Assembly: GCF_002157355.1 (NCBI RefSeq)
Contig: NZ_LYMK01000006.1
Coordinates: forward strand, 1 to 64,000
Reading direction: 5' to 3'
Length of the DNA stretch: 64,000 nucleotides
Origin: Variovorax sp. JS1663
GTDB taxonomy: Bacteria; Pseudomonadota; Gammaproteobacteria; Burkholderiales; Burkholderiaceae_C
Position 1 is the stretch's first letter. Every line of letters starts with the position of its first letter. Shown here piece after piece: positions 1-10,094 of the stretch. A model generated the notes under the pieces. That model worked only from the letters and a program-made list of their open reading frames with translations, was not told the origin of the DNA and did no database searches. A program made the position numbers and the translations under genes.

Positions 1-1323
1 GCTCCGGAGGCAGCCGCCCCCGCTGCAGCGCCGGCCCCCGCCGCAGCGGCCAAGCCGCCAGCTCCCGCGCCCACGCCTGCGCCGGCAGTTGCCGAGCGCG
101 GCATGTTGGACGAACTGGCAGACAACCCGTTGGTCCTCGGTGCTGCCGCTCTGATCGCGTTGCTTATCGGCTTCCTGCTCTATCGCGTGCTGGGCCGCAA
201 GCGCAACGAGGCGGGCGAGAGCGTCTTCCTCGAGAGCCGCATTCCCAAGGACTCCTTCTTCGGCGCCAGCGGCGGCGAATCGGTGGACACCAAGAACCGT
301 GGCAACTCGGTCGTCTCTTCGCTGTCCTATTCGCCGAGCCAATTCGATGCCGGCGACGTCGACCCGGTCGCCGAGGCCGATGTCTACCTCGCCTATGGCC
401 GTGACCTGCAGGCCGAGGAGATCCTGCGCGAGGCGCTGCGCGTCAATCCGGAGCGCACCGCCATCCATCTGAAGCTGCTCGAGATCCACGCCAAGCGGCG
501 CGACCTGCGCGCCTACGAGGCGCTAGCCTCGGACGTCCACAAGCTGACCGGCGGAACTGGCGCCGATTGGACCCGCGTGATGGAAATGGGCAAAGAGCTC
601 GATCCGGGCAACCCGCTGTACGAGTCGGGCAGCAAGGCCGGCGTCACGCCCGCGGAAGCCGCCGCCTTCGCCGGCACCCTGGCCGCTGCCACCGCGGCCC
701 CGGCCGCCGCACCGCCGCCGTCGCCGCTTGCTCCCGAAGCCGCCGCGCCGCCGCCCGCCTTCGTGCCCTCCGTTGCGCCGCTGGATTTCGACCTGGACCT
801 CGGCAAACCGCCCGCCCCTGCCGCCGTCAGCGCTACCCTGCCGCCGACACAGATCCAGTTGCCCCCCTTGTCGAGTAGCCCGCAGGCGCCGCGAGTGGCC
901 CCCACCGCGAATGGCAGCCATGCCGGTCCCACGCAGGCGGCCAAGATCGATCTGCACAACGATTTCGATACCGCCCCTGGCGCTCTCGACGCGACCACCG
1001 TGCGCGCCCCGCTGTCCTCGAATGACGATATGACCCAGCCGGTCACCGTGCGCGCCGGCCTGCCGGGCGATTCCGGCTTCATCGAGTTCGACATGAGCTC
1101 GATGGCCGGCCTGCGGGCCCCCGCCGACACCGAGCGCGGCCGCCTGGAGCCCGTGCCGGAAGAGAGCGGCGAGAATCCGCATGCCATCAAGCTGTCGCTG
1201 GCGCGCGAGCTGAAGGCACTCGGCGACGTCGAAGGTGCCCGCTCGCTGGTCGAGGAAGTAGCCGCCGAAGGGTCGGGCGATGTGAAGGCGGAAGCCAAGC
1301 AACTGCTCGGCGAGTTGCGCTGA
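1..1323 (+). CDS. fimV: FimV-family protein, C-terminal part (5' end outside window)
   Basis: The reading frame is open from the first base, so the gene starts upstream and only its last 440 codons are present. The visible part opens with an Ala/Pro-rich linker, then one membrane segment (roughly window residues 40-60) followed by basic residues, then a TPR-like cytoplasmic region of paired helices, a second Ala/Pro-rich linker and a conserved helical tail of about 50 residues. This is the architecture of FimV/TspA proteins, which organise polar type IV pili and, in other genera, cAMP signalling through the cytoplasmic TPR part. The N-terminal LysM domain expected for the family would lie upstream. 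truA begins 25 bases downstream, and fimV-truA-trp-accD is a common betaproteobacterial order. Identification rests on architecture plus context. Confidence 0.88.
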   Translation, partial: APEAAAPAAAPAPAAAAKPPAPAPTPAPAVAERGMLDELADNPLVLGAAALIALLIGFLLYRVLGRKRNEAGESVFLESRIPKDSFFGASGGESVDTKNRGNSVVSSLSYSPSQFDAGDVDPVAEADVYLAYGRDLQAEEILREALRVNPERTAIHLKLLEIHAKRRDLRAYEALASDVHKLTGGTGADWTRVMEMGKELDPGNPLYESGSKAGVTPAEAAAFAGTLAAATAAPAAAPPPSPLAPEAAAPPPAFVPSVAPLDFDLDLGKPPAPAAVSATLPPTQIQLPPLSSSPQAPRVAPTANGSHAGPTQAAKIDLHNDFDTAPGALDATTVRAPLSSNDDMTQPVTVRAGLPGDSGFIEFDMSSMAGLRAPADTERGRLEPVPEESGENPHAIKLSLARELKALGDVEGARSLVEEVAAEGSGDVKAEAKQLLGELR

Positions 1324-1348
1324 GCGACGCGTCGGCGCCGATGTCCCA

Positions 1349-2161
1349 GTGAGGCTGGCCCTCGGCGTCCGCTACAACGGCCAGGCTTATGACGGCTGGC
1401 AAAGCCAGCCCTCGGGCCGCACGGTCCAGGACAAGCTGGAGCATGCGCTCAGCCAGTTCGCCGCCCAGCCCATTTCCACTCTCTGTGCGGGCCGCACCGA
1501 CGCCGGCGTCCACGCGCTGATGCAGGTGGTGCACTTCGACACCTCGGTCGACAGGGCGCCTTTCTCCTGGGTGCGCGGCACCAACCGCTTCCTGCCGGAC
1601 GACATCGGGGTGCAGTGGGCGCAGCCCGTGCCCGTTGCGTTTCATTGCAGGGCCAGCGCTCTCACGCGCCGTTACCTCTACGTGCTGTCGCAGTCGCCGG
1701 TACGGCCCAGCCTGGACGCGGGCAGGGTGGGCTGGTCCATGCGCGAGCTCGACGGCGATGCCATGCGCGCGGCCGCGTCCCTGCTGCTCGGCCGGCACGA
1801 TTTCAGCTCCTTCCGGGCCTCGGCCTGCCAGGCCCTGTCGCCGGTGAAGGAAGTGCGGCGCATCGAGATCACCCGCCGCGGCGAAACCGACCGCTGCCGC
1901 TGGCACTTCGAATTCGAGGCCGACGCCTTCCTGCACCACATGATCCGCAACATCATGGGCTGCCTGGTGCGCATCGGCCACGGCAAGGCGCCGCCCGAAT
2001 GGATGGGCGAGGTGCTGGAAGCGCGCAGCCGCCTGGTCGCCGCGCCCACGTTCTCGCCCAACGGGCTTTATTTCCTGGGACCGCTCTACGACGCCTGCTG
2101 GGGTCTTCCGCCAGAGGCGACCATGCAGGCGGATGGCGCTGCGTATGATGGCCCGCCATGA
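1349..2161 (+). CDS. truA: tRNA pseudouridine(38-40) synthase TruA
   Basis: This encodes 270 residues, the usual length for TruA, which isomerises uridines 38, 39 and 40 in the anticodon arm of many tRNAs. The family signature RTDAGVHA lies at residues 49-56, with the catalytic aspartate at 51. A second conserved stretch, FLHHMIRN, falls near residues 193-200. The start is GTG; the preceding in-frame codons give no better choice, and the protein begins with the typical RLALGVRYNGQ strand. The stop overlaps the start of trpF by 4 bases (ATGA), so the two are probably translationally coupled. The enzyme is unrelated to tryptophan synthesis; the linkage is a conserved gene order only. Confidence 0.96.
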   Translation: MRLALGVRYNGQAYDGWQSQPSGRTVQDKLEHALSQFAAQPISTLCAGRTDAGVHALMQVVHFDTSVDRAPFSWVRGTNRFLPDDIGVQWAQPVPVAFHCRASALTRRYLYVLSQSPVRPSLDAGRVGWSMRELDGDAMRAAASLLLGRHDFSSFRASACQALSPVKEVRRIEITRRGETDRCRWHFEFEADAFLHHMIRNIMGCLVRIGHGKAPPEWMGEVLEARSRLVAAPTFSPNGLYFLGPLYDACWGLPPEATMQADGAAYDGPP

Positions 2162-2835
2162 GTTCCACCCCCCGCACACGCATCAAGATCTGCGGGCTCA
2201 CGCGTGAGCAGGACGTGGACGCGGCCACCGAGGCCGGAGCCGATGCGGTGGGCTTCGTGCTCTATCCGCCCAGTCCGCGTGCCGTAAGCGCCGAACGCGC
2301 GCGCCAGCTGGCTGAGCGCCTCCCCCCCTTCGTCACACCCGTGCTGCTGTTCGTCAACGAGCCTGCGGCCGCCGTTCAGGCGGCCCTGAGCGGTGTGCCA
2401 GGCGCCATGGCCCAGTTCCACGGCGACGAATCACCCGACGATTGCTGGGAGGCCAGCGGACGCGGCGCTCACCGCTACGTGCGGGCCGCCCGCATTCCGC
2501 TGAACGCGACCGCAAGCCGCTTCGACCTCGTAAAATACGCCTCCGATTACTCCCGCGCCCAGGCCATCCTGCTCGACGCCCATGTCGAGGGCTATGGCGG
2601 TGGCGGCAAGGCATTCGATTGGTCACTTCTTCCAACCGCCGTCGACGCTCACCTCGTCTTGAGTGGTGGGCTCGCACCTGCAAACGTGGGCGATGGCATT
2701 CGCCGGTTGCGCACGGCCGCGAAGTCGCTGGCCGTTGACGTGAGCTCCGGCGTCGAGGCCTCCAGGGGCATCAAGGACGCCGTGAAGATCCGCGAATTCG
2801 TGGCCGCCGTGCGGGCGGCCGATGCACTGTCCTAG
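2158..2835 (+). CDS. trpF: Phosphoribosylanthranilate isomerase
   Basis: TrpF converts N-(5-phosphoribosyl)anthranilate to CdRP in tryptophan synthesis. The protein is a 225-residue single-domain TIM barrel and is not fused to trpC. The N-terminal IKICGLT strand carries the general-base Cys12. The LLDAHVEGYGGGG segment (138-150) supplies the general-acid Asp140 and a phosphate-binding loop, and SGGLAPANV near 183-191 is the second phosphate loop. The start overlaps truA by 4 bases. A 63-base gap separates it from trpB and contains a small tandem repeat. Having trpF, trpB and trpA together while trpEGDC lie elsewhere is the normal betaproteobacterial arrangement. Confidence 0.97.
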   Translation: MSSTPRTRIKICGLTREQDVDAATEAGADAVGFVLYPPSPRAVSAERARQLAERLPPFVTPVLLFVNEPAAAVQAALSGVPGAMAQFHGDESPDDCWEASGRGAHRYVRAARIPLNATASRFDLVKYASDYSRAQAILLDAHVEGYGGGGKAFDWSLLPTAVDAHLVLSGGLAPANVGDGIRRLRTAAKSLAVDVSSGVEASRGIKDAVKIREFVAAVRAADALS

Positions 2836-2848
2836 CGCCTTACCCGGC

Positions 2849-2873
2849 TCGATCGTCCGGTTCGATCGTCCGG
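2849..2873 (+). repeat. Two tandem 12-base repeats in the trpF-trpB gap
   Basis: TCGATCGTCCGG occurs at 2849-2860 and again at 2862-2873, separated by one base, so the period is 13. Each unit contains the palindrome CGATCG. It lies 26 bases before the trpB start codon. It could be a slippage product or a paired protein-binding site; nothing in the sequence decides between these. Confidence 0.6.
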
Positions 2874-2898
2874 CGTAACCCGCCCACCGATCGAGACC

Positions 2899-4176
2899 AT
2901 GAATACCTACGACCAACCCGACGCCAGCGGCCATTTCGGCATCTACGGCGGCACCTTCGCCAGCGAGACGCTGACGCACGCGATCAACGAACTTCGCGAG
3001 GCCTACGCGAAATACAAGAACGACCCCGCGTTCCAGGCCGAATTCCGACATGAGCTCGCGCATTTCGTCGGCCGTCCCTCCCCGATCTACCATGCGGCCC
3101 GCATGAGCCGCGAGATGGGCGGCGCCCAGATCTACCTGAAGCGCGAAGACCTGAATCACACCGGCGCGCACAAGGTCAACAACACCATCGGCCAGGCCAT
3201 GCTGGCCAAGCGCATGGGCAAGCCGCGCGTGATCGCCGAGACCGGTGCCGGCCAGCACGGCGTCGCAACGGCCACCATCTGCGCGCGCTATGGGCTCGAG
3301 TGCGTGGTCTACATGGGCAGCCAGGATGTGAAGCGCCAGAGCCCCAACGTCTATCGGATGAACCTGCTCGGCGCAACCGTGGTCCCCGTGGAGTCGGGCA
3401 GCAAGACCCTGAAGGACGCGCTCAACGAGGCCATGCGCGACTGGGTCACCAACGTCGAGAACACCTTCTACATCATCGGCACCGTGGCCGGCCCGCACCC
3501 GTATCCGACGATGGTGCGCGACTTCCAGAGCGTGATCGGCACCGAATGCATCGCTCAGATGCCCGCCATGCTGGCAGCGCAGGGCATCACCGGCGAGGCG
3601 GAAGGCCGACAGCCCGACGTGGTGGTGGCCTGCGTGGGCGGCGGCAGCAACGCGATCGGCATCTTCCATCCCTACATTCCGTTTGCGGGCACGCGCCTGG
3701 TGGGCGTCGAGGCGGCCGGCGAAGGGCTGGACAGCGGCAAACACGCGGCCTCGATCCTGCGCGGCAGCCCCGGCGTACTGCATGGCAACCGCACCTACCT
3801 GCTGCAGAACGATGACGGCCAGATTACCGAGACCCACAGCATCAGCGCCGGCCTCGACTACCCCGGCGTCGGTCCCGAGCACGCCTACCTGGCCGACATC
3901 GGCCGCGCCGAATACGTGGGCATCACCGACACGGAGGCGCTCGAAGCCTTCCACTACCTCTGCCGCACCGAAGGCATCATCCCCGCCCTCGAATCGAGCC
4001 ACGCAGTGGCCTACGCCATGAAGCTCGCCAAGACCATGCGCCCCGACCAGTCGATTCTGGTGAACCTTTCAGGCCGCGGCGACAAGGACATCGGCACGGT
4101 GGCCGACCTGTCGGGCGTGGACTTCTATGACCGGCCGTCGATGCGCGGCCTGAGCGTGAAGGGAGGCCGGGCATGA
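2899..4176 (+). CDS. trpB: Tryptophan synthase beta chain
   Basis: TrpB condenses indole with L-serine using pyridoxal phosphate and works in an alpha2-beta2 complex with TrpA. The 425-residue length is slightly above the usual 395-400 because of a longer C-terminal tail. The PLP lysine is Lys92 in the HTGAHKVNN motif; the catalytic Glu lies in AETGAGQHG (Glu114); the phosphate-binding loop GGGSNA is near residues 250-255. The coding region starts [14 protein letters not shown] after a purine-rich GAGA. Its stop overlaps the trpA start by 4 bases (ATGA), which fits the tight coupling needed for equimolar subunits. Confidence 0.97.
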   Translation: MNTYDQPDASGHFGIYGGTFASETLTHAINELREAYAKYKNDPAFQAEFRHELAHFVGRPSPIYHAARMSREMGGAQIYLKREDLNHTGAHKVNNTIGQAMLAKRMGKPRVIAETGAGQHGVATATICARYGLECVVYMGSQDVKRQSPNVYRMNLLGATVVPVESGSKTLKDALNEAMRDWVTNVENTFYIIGTVAGPHPYPTMVRDFQSVIGTECIAQMPAMLAAQGITGEAEGRQPDVVVACVGGGSNAIGIFHPYIPFAGTRLVGVEAAGEGLDSGKHAASILRGSPGVLHGNRTYLLQNDDGQITETHSISAGLDYPGVGPEHAYLADIGRAEYVGITDTEALEAFHYLCRTEGIIPALESSHAVAYAMKLAKTMRPDQSILVNLSGRGDKDIGTVADLSGVDFYDRPSMRGLSVKGGRA

Positions 4177-5018
4177 GCCGCATCGCCGCCACCTTCGAGC
4201 GCCTGCGCGAGCATGGCCGCCGGGCGCTGATCCCCTACGTCACCGCTGGCTTCCCGTACGCCGACCTCACGCCCGAGCTGATGCACGGCATGGTCGAGGC
4301 CGGTGCCGACGTGATCGAGCTGGGCGTTCCCTTCTCCGATCCCATGGCCGACGGCCCGGTGATCCAGGCCGCCGGCGAGGCCGCGCTGGCACTGGGCATC
4401 GGCATGAAGCAGGTGCTGGCCATGGTGAGCACCTTCCGCCAGAAGGACGCCACCACGCCGGTGGTCCTGATGGGCTATGCCAACCCGGTCGAACGCTACG
4501 ACGGCGTGCACGGCAAGGGCAGCTTCATCCGCGATGCGGCCGCGGCCGGCGTGGACGGCGTGCTGGTGGTCGACTACCCGCCCGAGGAATGCGAGGACTT
4601 CGCCGCCGCCCTGCAAGCGCACGGCATCGACCTGATCTTCCTGCTGGCGCCGACCAGCACCGCCGAGCGGATGGCGCAGGTGGGCCGCATCGCCGCAGGC
4701 TATGTCTACTACGTCTCGCTCAAGGGCGTGACCGGCGCCGGGCACCTCGATACCGAGGCCGTGGGCCGCATGATCCCCCGCATCCGCGAGCACGTGAAGC
4801 TGCCGGTGGGCGTGGGCTTCGGCATCCGCGACGCCCGCAGCGCGCAAGCCGTCGGCTCGACGACCGACGCGGTGGTGATCGGCACCCGCATCATCCAGTT
4901 GGTCGACAGCCAGCCGCGCGAACAGGTGGTGCCGCTGGTGCGCGAATTCCTGGCGGAGATCCGGCAGGCACTCGACGCGCTGCCCGCCGCCACGGCCAAG
5001 AACTTGGCCGGCCGGTAG
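4173..5018 (+). CDS. trpA: Tryptophan synthase alpha chain
   Basis: TrpA cleaves indole-3-glycerol phosphate to indole, which is channelled to TrpB. The product is a 281-residue TIM barrel. The catalytic pair is visible as Glu49 ([11 protein letters not shown]) and Asp60 (DPMADGP). The LAPTS loop and GVGFGIRD phosphate-binding segment follow in the expected order. The start codon lies inside the end of trpB. A TAGAAT hexamer directly at the stop could be a -10 element for accD, but no convincing -35 accompanies it. Confidence 0.97.
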   Translation: MSRIAATFERLREHGRRALIPYVTAGFPYADLTPELMHGMVEAGADVIELGVPFSDPMADGPVIQAAGEAALALGIGMKQVLAMVSTFRQKDATTPVVLMGYANPVERYDGVHGKGSFIRDAAAAGVDGVLVVDYPPEECEDFAAALQAHGIDLIFLLAPTSTAERMAQVGRIAAGYVYYVSLKGVTGAGHLDTEAVGRMIPRIREHVKLPVGVGFGIRDARSAQAVGSTTDAVVIGTRIIQLVDSQPREQVVPLVREFLAEIRQALDALPAATAKNLAGR

Positions 5019-5050
5019 AATCGATTGGTTTTGCCCCGGATGGAGAACCC

Positions 5051-5923
5051 ATGAGCTGGCTTGAAAAACTGCTTCCGCCCAAGATTGCGCCCAGCGACCC
5101 CAGCGAGCGCCGCCAGATGCCCGAGGGCCTCTGGATCAAGTGCCCGAGCTGCGACACCGTGCTCTACAAGACGGACCTCGAACACAACCAGAACGTGTGC
5201 CCGAGCTGCGGCCACCACCACCGCATCGCCGCGCGCGCGCGACTCGACGCCTTCCTCGACGCCGAGGGCCGCTACGAAGTCGGCCAGGAAGTGCTGCCGG
5301 TCGACGCCCTCAAGTTCAAGGACAGCCGCAAGTACCCCGAGCGGCTCAAGGAAGCGCTTGAAAACACCGGCGAAACCGATGCGCTGGTGGTGATGGGCGG
5401 CTCGGTCCACAGTATCAACGTGGTGGTGGCCTGCTTCGAGTTCGACTTCATGGGCGGCAGCATGGGCAGCGTGGTCGGCGAGCGCTTCGTGCGCGGTGTC
5501 GAGACCGCGATCGAGCAGAAGGTGCCCTTCATCTGCTTTACCGCCACCGGCGGCGCGCGGATGCAGGAAGGCCTCCTGTCGCTGATGCAGATGGCCAAGA
5601 CCAACGCGGCGCTCACGCGCCTGGCGAAGAAGGGCCTGCCCTACATCAGCGTGCTGACCGACCCCACCATGGGCGGCGTCAGCGCCGGCTTCGCCTTCGT
5701 GGGCGACGTGGTGATCGCCGAGCCCAAGGCGCTGATCGGCTTCGCCGGGCCGCGTGTGATCGAATCGACCGTGCGCGTGACCTTGCCCGAGGGCTTCCAG
5801 CGTGCCGAGTTCCTGCAGACCAAGGGCGCCATCGACTTCATCTGCGACCGCCGCGAGCTGCGCAAGACCGTCGCCAGCACGCTGGCGATGCTGCTGCGCC
5901 AACCGGCCGACGCGGTGATCTGA
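5051..5923 (+). CDS. accD: Acetyl-CoA carboxylase carboxyltransferase subunit beta
   Basis: AccD is the zinc-containing beta subunit of the carboxyltransferase that makes malonyl-CoA with AccA, biotin and AccBC. The 290-residue product starts [13 protein letters not shown] four-cysteine zinc ribbon is present at residues 31, 34, 50 and 53 (CPSC and CPSC), followed by the crotonase-fold carboxyltransferase domain with the GGARMQEG oxyanion-hole segment. The frame remains open far upstream, but the ATG at 5051 gives the canonical N-terminus and is preceded by GGAGAA. It lies 32 bases after trpA. The next gene in many relatives, folC, is not adjacent here; instead a convergent YggT gene follows after 9 bases. 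Confidence 0.97.
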   Translation: MSWLEKLLPPKIAPSDPSERRQMPEGLWIKCPSCDTVLYKTDLEHNQNVCPSCGHHHRIAARARLDAFLDAEGRYEVGQEVLPVDALKFKDSRKYPERLKEALENTGETDALVVMGGSVHSINVVVACFEFDFMGGSMGSVVGERFVRGVETAIEQKVPFICFTATGGARMQEGLLSLMQMAKTNAALTRLAKKGLPYISVLTDPTMGGVSAGFAFVGDVVIAEPKALIGFAGPRVIESTVRVTLPEGFQRAEFLQTKGAIDFICDRRELRKTVASTLAMLLRQPADAVI

Positions 5924-5932
5924 AAAGAGGCC

Positions 5933-6493
5933 CTATCGGCCCATGCCGAAGACCGTCGCCATCAGGCTGCCCAGCACGATGGCGCCGATCTGCAGCAGCA
6001 CGATGGCGGCGAGCGGCGACAGGTCCACGCCGCCCACCAGGGGGATGAAGCGACGCAGCGGCCGCACCAGCGGCTCGGCCAGGCGCGCGATCAGGTCCTG
6101 CAGCATCGAGGACGCGCTCGGCACCCACGAGAGAACGGCGTAGACGATCAGCAACGCGGTCAGGCCCGAGACCGCCAGCTGCATCAGCCCGATCAGCGAC
6201 ACCAGCGGCAGGATCTCCCAGCGCTCGAGCGCACCCAGCAGCGACCACAGCAGCAGGAACTTGAGCATCACCAGCAACCAGGCCGCAACGGCGCTGGCCA
6301 GGTCCCAGCGCTTGACCGAGGGCACGATGCGCCGCAGCGGCAGCACGATCCAGTCGGTGATTGCGAACACGAAGCGCCCCAGCGGATTACCGAAAGGCAC
6401 ACGGTGATATTGCATGTACAGCCGCAGCAGGCAGGCGCCGCCGAGAAGGCCGACGATCACATCGAGAAGAAACGAGGGGATCTGGTAGAGCAT
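5933..6493 (-). CDS. YggT family integral membrane protein
   Basis: The 186-residue product has two YGGT repeats. Each is a hydrophobic hairpin followed by a conserved amphipathic segment with Pro-Leu-Arg-Arg (ILPLRRIVP-like near residue 50 and PLRRFIPLVGG near residue 155). At least four membrane segments are visible. In other bacteria and in plastids YggT proteins are linked to osmotic tolerance or assembly of membrane complexes, but their biochemical role is unsettled. The chosen start (MLYQIPSFLLD) removes 16 non-conserved upstream codons. It is divergent from the Lon-domain gene and convergent with accD. Confidence 0.9.
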   Translation of the reverse strand: MLYQIPSFLLDVIVGLLGGACLLRLYMQYHRVPFGNPLGRFVFAITDWIVLPLRRIVPSVKRWDLASAVAAWLLVMLKFLLLWSLLGALERWEILPLVSLIGLMQLAVSGLTALLIVYAVLSWVPSASSMLQDLIARLAEPLVRPLRRFIPLVGGVDLSPLAAIVLLQIGAIVLGSLMATVFGMGR

Positions 6494-6542
6494 GGCGCGC
6501 TGTCGTGAACGGAATGCGATGATAGCCACGCCAGGTTCCACG

Positions 6543-7190
6543 ATGACGACTCAACCCCTCACGCAGCCGATGCCCTTGTTTCCGCTGGGCACGGTGCTCT
6601 TTCCCGGCGGATTCCTGCCCTTGCGCATCTTCGAGGTGCGCTACCTGGACCTGATCGGCAAGTGCCACAAGGTCGGAGCGCCTTTCGGCGTGGTCAGCCT
6701 CACCCAGGGCGAAGAGGTCCGTCGCGCGGGGGCGGACGCCGAGCGTTTCGCCTCGATCGGCACGATGGCCTCCATCCGCGCTTTCGACGCGCCGCAGGCC
6801 GGCCTGATACAGATCGAATGCGAGGGCACGCAGCGCTTCCGCATACACGGCAGCGAGGTGCAGAAGAACGGCCTGTGGATCGCAGACATCTCGCCACTGT
6901 CCGGCGACGTCGACCTCGCGGTGCCAGACGATCTGCGCTCCACGGCCGACGCGTTACGCCGCTTGGTCGAGACCCTCGAAGAGCGCCGGCTCCTGCCGGG
7001 CAACGAGCAGGTCCGCCTGCCCATCCAGGCTCCCTTCCGCTTCGACGACTGCGGCTGGGTCGCCAACCGCTGGTGCGAGCTACTGCCCGTGCCGGCCCCG
7101 CTCAAGCAGCGGCTGATGGAGCTCGACAGCCCCTTGATGCGCCTGGAACTGGTCAGCGACCTGCTGGCACGCACCGGCATCGCCCGGTAG
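6543..7190 (+). CDS. Lon substrate-binding-domain protein (LON_substr_bdg, no protease)
   Basis: The 215-residue protein consists only of the N-terminal substrate-binding fold of Lon protease: it begins with [21 protein letters not shown], the hallmark of the domain. There is no AAA+ module or Ser-Lys protease domain downstream, so it is the stand-alone family often annotated as a peptidase S16 N-terminal domain protein. Function is unknown; related domains occur in cereblon. The ATG at 6543 gives a short leader before the conserved start; an in-frame ATG at 6519 is less likely. The YggT gene is transcribed in the other direction, with start codons about 50 bases apart. Confidence 0.88.
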   Translation: MTTQPLTQPMPLFPLGTVLFPGGFLPLRIFEVRYLDLIGKCHKVGAPFGVVSLTQGEEVRRAGADAERFASIGTMASIRAFDAPQAGLIQIECEGTQRFRIHGSEVQKNGLWIADISPLSGDVDLAVPDDLRSTADALRRLVETLEERRLLPGNEQVRLPIQAPFRFDDCGWVANRWCELLPVPAPLKQRLMELDSPLMRLELVSDLLARTGIAR

Positions 7191-7221
7191 CTCCGCCACC
7201 GGCCAGCCGAACGTGGCCGGC

Positions 7222-7227
7222 TAAAAT
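7222..7227 (+). promoter_or_regulatory. Possible -10 element of lysS
   Basis: TAAAAT, followed by GGCGGGT, lies 41 bases before the lysS start codon in the short gap after the Lon-domain gene. A recognisable -35 is lacking, so this is a weak call based on the -10 match and position. Confidence 0.35.
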
Positions 7228-7267
7228 GGCGGGTTGCGCGCGAGCGCCCGTGCTTCTTTTTCGCTCC

Positions 7268-8800
7268 ATGTCCGACGCCCAGTCCTCCCCCACTCCCGCC
7301 ACCGACGACAACCAGCTCATCGCCGAACGGCGCGACAAGCTGAAGGCGCTGCGCGCTGCGCAGGCCGAGGGCAAGGGCGTCGCCTTCCCGAACGATTTCA
7401 AGCCGGCCGACCGCGCGGCGGCGCTGCTCGCCGCGCACGGCGAAACGGGCGCCGAGGCGCTCGAAGCCTCGCCCATCGCAGTCGGCGTGGCCGGCCGCAT
7501 GATGCTCAAGCGGGTAATGGGCAAGGCCAGCTTCGCCACCTTGCAGGACGCCACCGGCCGCATCCAGCTCTACGTTACGCGCGACGCCATCGGCGAGGAG
7601 GCCTACGCCGAATTCAAGCGCTGGGACCTGGGCGACATCCTCGGCGCCGAGGGCACGGCCTTCAAGACCAAGACCGGTGAGCTCTCGGTCAAGGTGACGA
7701 AGCTGCGCCTGCTCACCAAGAGCCTGCGTCCGCTGCCCGACAAGTTCCACGGGATGGCCGACCAGGAGCAGAAGTACCGTCAGCGCTACGTCGACCTGAT
7801 CACCGACGAGACGGCGCGCGAGCGCTTCGTGGCGCGCAGCCGCGCCGTGAGCGCGCTGCGCGAGTTCATGGTGGGCAATGGCTTCCTCGAGGTCGAAACG
7901 CCCATGCTGCACCCGATCCCCGGCGGTGCCAACGCCAAGCCCTTCAAGACGCACCACAACGCGCTGGACCAGGAGATGTTCCTGCGCATCGCGCCCGAGC
8001 TTTACCTCAAGCGCCTGATCGTCGGCGGCTTCGAGCGTGTGTTCGAGATCAACCGGAGCTACCGTAACGAGGGCATCTCGGTACGGCACAACCCCGAGTT
8101 CACGATGATGGAGTTCTACGCGGCCTACTGGAACTACCGCGACCTGATGGACTTCACCGAGACGCTGATCCGCACCATCGCACAGAAGAGCGTGGGCAAG
8201 CTCCAGCTCGAGTACCAGGGTAAGCCGGTGGACCTGGGCCAGCCCTTCGAACGCCTCACCATCCGCGAGGCGATCGCCAGGCACACCGAGGCCGGCGCCA
8301 ATGCAGACGATGCCGCCTGGCTGCGCGATGCCCTGCGCAAGCTCGGCCTGAACGAGGAGAAGGACAAGCTGTCGCAACGCAGCCTGGCCAGCCTGCAGGT
8401 CATGTACTTCGAGGAGACGGTGGAGGAAAAGCTCTGGCAGCCCACCTTCATCATGGAGCACCCGACCGAGATCTCGCCGCTGGCGCGCGCCAACGACGAA
8501 CGCCCCGAGGTCACCGAGCGCTTCGAGCTCTACATCACCGGCCGCGAGTTCGGCAATGGCTTCAGCGAGCTCAACGATGCCGAGGACCAGGCCGCGCGCT
8601 TCAACGCGCAGGTCTCGGCCAAGGACAGCGGCGACGACGAGGCGATGTTCTTCGATCACGACTTCGTGCGCGCCCTCGAGTACGGCATGCCGCCCACCGG
8701 CGGCTGCGGTATCGGCATCGACCGGCTGATGATGCTGCTGACCGATTCGCCCAGCATCCGCGACGTGATCCTCTTCCCGGCCCTGCGGCGGGAATCTTGA
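7268..8800 (+). CDS. lysS: Lysyl-tRNA synthetase, class II
   Basis: LysS charges tRNA-Lys with lysine. The 510-residue product has an N-terminal OB-fold anticodon-binding domain (about residues 60-170) and a class II catalytic core. Motif 2 is seen in [20 protein letters not shown] near residues 258-277 and motif 3 in [12 protein letters not shown] near the C-terminus. The frame is open further upstream, but the ATG at 7268 ([10 protein letters not shown]) is the only start giving a normal LysS N-terminus. The TGA stop overlaps the TTG start of the next gene. Confidence 0.97.
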   Translation: MSDAQSSPTPATDDNQLIAERRDKLKALRAAQAEGKGVAFPNDFKPADRAAALLAAHGETGAEALEASPIAVGVAGRMMLKRVMGKASFATLQDATGRIQLYVTRDAIGEEAYAEFKRWDLGDILGAEGTAFKTKTGELSVKVTKLRLLTKSLRPLPDKFHGMADQEQKYRQRYVDLITDETARERFVARSRAVSALREFMVGNGFLEVETPMLHPIPGGANAKPFKTHHNALDQEMFLRIAPELYLKRLIVGGFERVFEINRSYRNEGISVRHNPEFTMMEFYAAYWNYRDLMDFTETLIRTIAQKSVGKLQLEYQGKPVDLGQPFERLTIREAIARHTEAGANADDAAWLRDALRKLGLNEEKDKLSQRSLASLQVMYFEETVEEKLWQPTFIMEHPTEISPLARANDERPEVTERFELYITGREFGNGFSELNDAEDQAARFNAQVSAKDSGDDEAMFFDHDFVRALEYGMPPTGGCGIGIDRLMMLLTDSPSIRDVILFPALRRES

Positions 8801-10068
8801 GCGCACCCGCGCCCGTCATCGGCATCGACTTCGGCACCTCCAATTCCGCGGTCGCCAGCGTTGCGGGGCGCGAACTCGCGCAGATGGTGCCGCTGGAAGG
8901 CGCGGCGACGACGATCCCGACCGCGGTCTTCTTCGACACCGAGGACCACCGCACGCACTTCGGGCGCGAAGCGATCGCGCTGTACCTGGCAGGCACCGAG
9001 GGGCGGTTGATGCGCTCGCTCAAGAGCCTGCTTGGCAGCTCGCTCATGCAGGACCAGACGGAGATCGGGAACCAGCGGGTCAGCTTCGAGGACATCATCG
9101 CCCTCTTCCTGGCGGAGCTCGCGGCGCGCGTCGACCGGCAGCTGGGCGCGCGGCCTGCGCGAGTTGTCTTGGGACGGCCGGTGCATTTCGTCGACGACGA
9201 TCCGGCGCGCGACCGCGAGGCCGAAGCCACGCTGCGCCGGGCCGCGCGGAGCGCCGGACTGGGCGAGGTCGGATTCCAGTACGAACCGATCGCCGCCGCC
9301 TTCGACTACGAACGCCGCATCACACGCGAATCGCTTGTACTCATCGTCGACATCGGCGGCGGCACCTCCGACTTCACGGTCGTGCGCCTCGGGCCCGAGC
9401 GCATGGCGAAGGCTGACCGCGCCGGCGACGTGCTGGCCACCACGGGCGTGCACATCGGCGGCACCGACTTCGACCAGCGCCTCAGCATCGAGTGCGTGAT
9501 GCCGCACTTCGGCTTCCGGCACATCGGCCCCCAGGGGCGGGAAGTGCCGAGCAGGACCTTCTTCGACCTGTCCTCATGGCACCTGATCAACTGGCTCTAT
9601 GCGCCCAGGGCGCTGCGGCAGGTGCAGGAGCTGCGCGTCAACTACCTGGACACGCGGCTGCACGACCGGCTGATGCGCGTGCTCGAAGACAGACAGGGGC
9701 ATCGCATCGCCAGCGAGGTCGAGGACGCCAAGATCCGCACCTCGATGATGAAGGGCGACGAGGGGATCGACCTGTCGTTCGCGGAGCCGAGGCTGGACGC
9801 CCTGCTCACGGCCAGCGACATGGACAGGCACCTCGCGGCACCGCTCGACAGCGTGCTGGCCTGTGCCGGCGACTGCGTGTCGCGCGCTGGCCTGCGCGGC
9901 GACCAGCTGGATGCGATCTATCTGACGGGCGGCTCGTCGGCGCTGCGCCCCTTCCAGGGCGCACTGCGGCAGGCCTTTCCGGGCACGGACGTCATCGAAG
10001 GCGACCTCTTCGGGGGCGTGGCGGCCGGCTTGGCCTATACGGCCGCCGGCACATTGCCGCCAGGATGA
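8797..10068 (+). CDS. yegD: Hsp70 family protein, YegD-like
   Basis: The 423-residue protein has the actin/Hsp70 ATPase fold: phosphate-1 loop DFGTSNS at residues 11-17, phosphate-2 segment DIGGGTSDF near 189-197, and the adenosine motif [12 protein letters not shown] near the C-terminus. It ends where the nucleotide-binding domain ends, so it lacks the peptide-binding beta-sandwich and lid of DnaK. That matches YegD, about 450 residues in E. coli, whose role is unknown. Translation appears to start at TTG, overlapping the lysS stop as TTGA. The next possible starts would delete the phosphate-1 loop. It converges on nagZ with a 26-base gap. Confidence 0.9.
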   Translation: MSAPAPVIGIDFGTSNSAVASVAGRELAQMVPLEGAATTIPTAVFFDTEDHRTHFGREAIALYLAGTEGRLMRSLKSLLGSSLMQDQTEIGNQRVSFEDIIALFLAELAARVDRQLGARPARVVLGRPVHFVDDDPARDREAEATLRRAARSAGLGEVGFQYEPIAAAFDYERRITRESLVLIVDIGGGTSDFTVVRLGPERMAKADRAGDVLATTGVHIGGTDFDQRLSIECVMPHFGFRHIGPQGREVPSRTFFDLSSWHLINWLYAPRALRQVQELRVNYLDTRLHDRLMRVLEDRQGHRIASEVEDAKIRTSMMKGDEGIDLSFAEPRLDALLTASDMDRHLAAPLDSVLACAGDCVSRAGLRGDQLDAIYLTGGSSALRPFQGALRQAFPGTDVIEGDLFGGVAAGLAYTAAGTLPPG

Positions 10069-10094
10069 AGTAGCTGGCCGCCCGCCGGGGCACG

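Noticed and set aside
6641..8806. Minus-strand 721-codon frame opposite lysS
   Set aside because: Antisense shadow of lysS and the Lon-domain gene; low-complexity translation without motifs.
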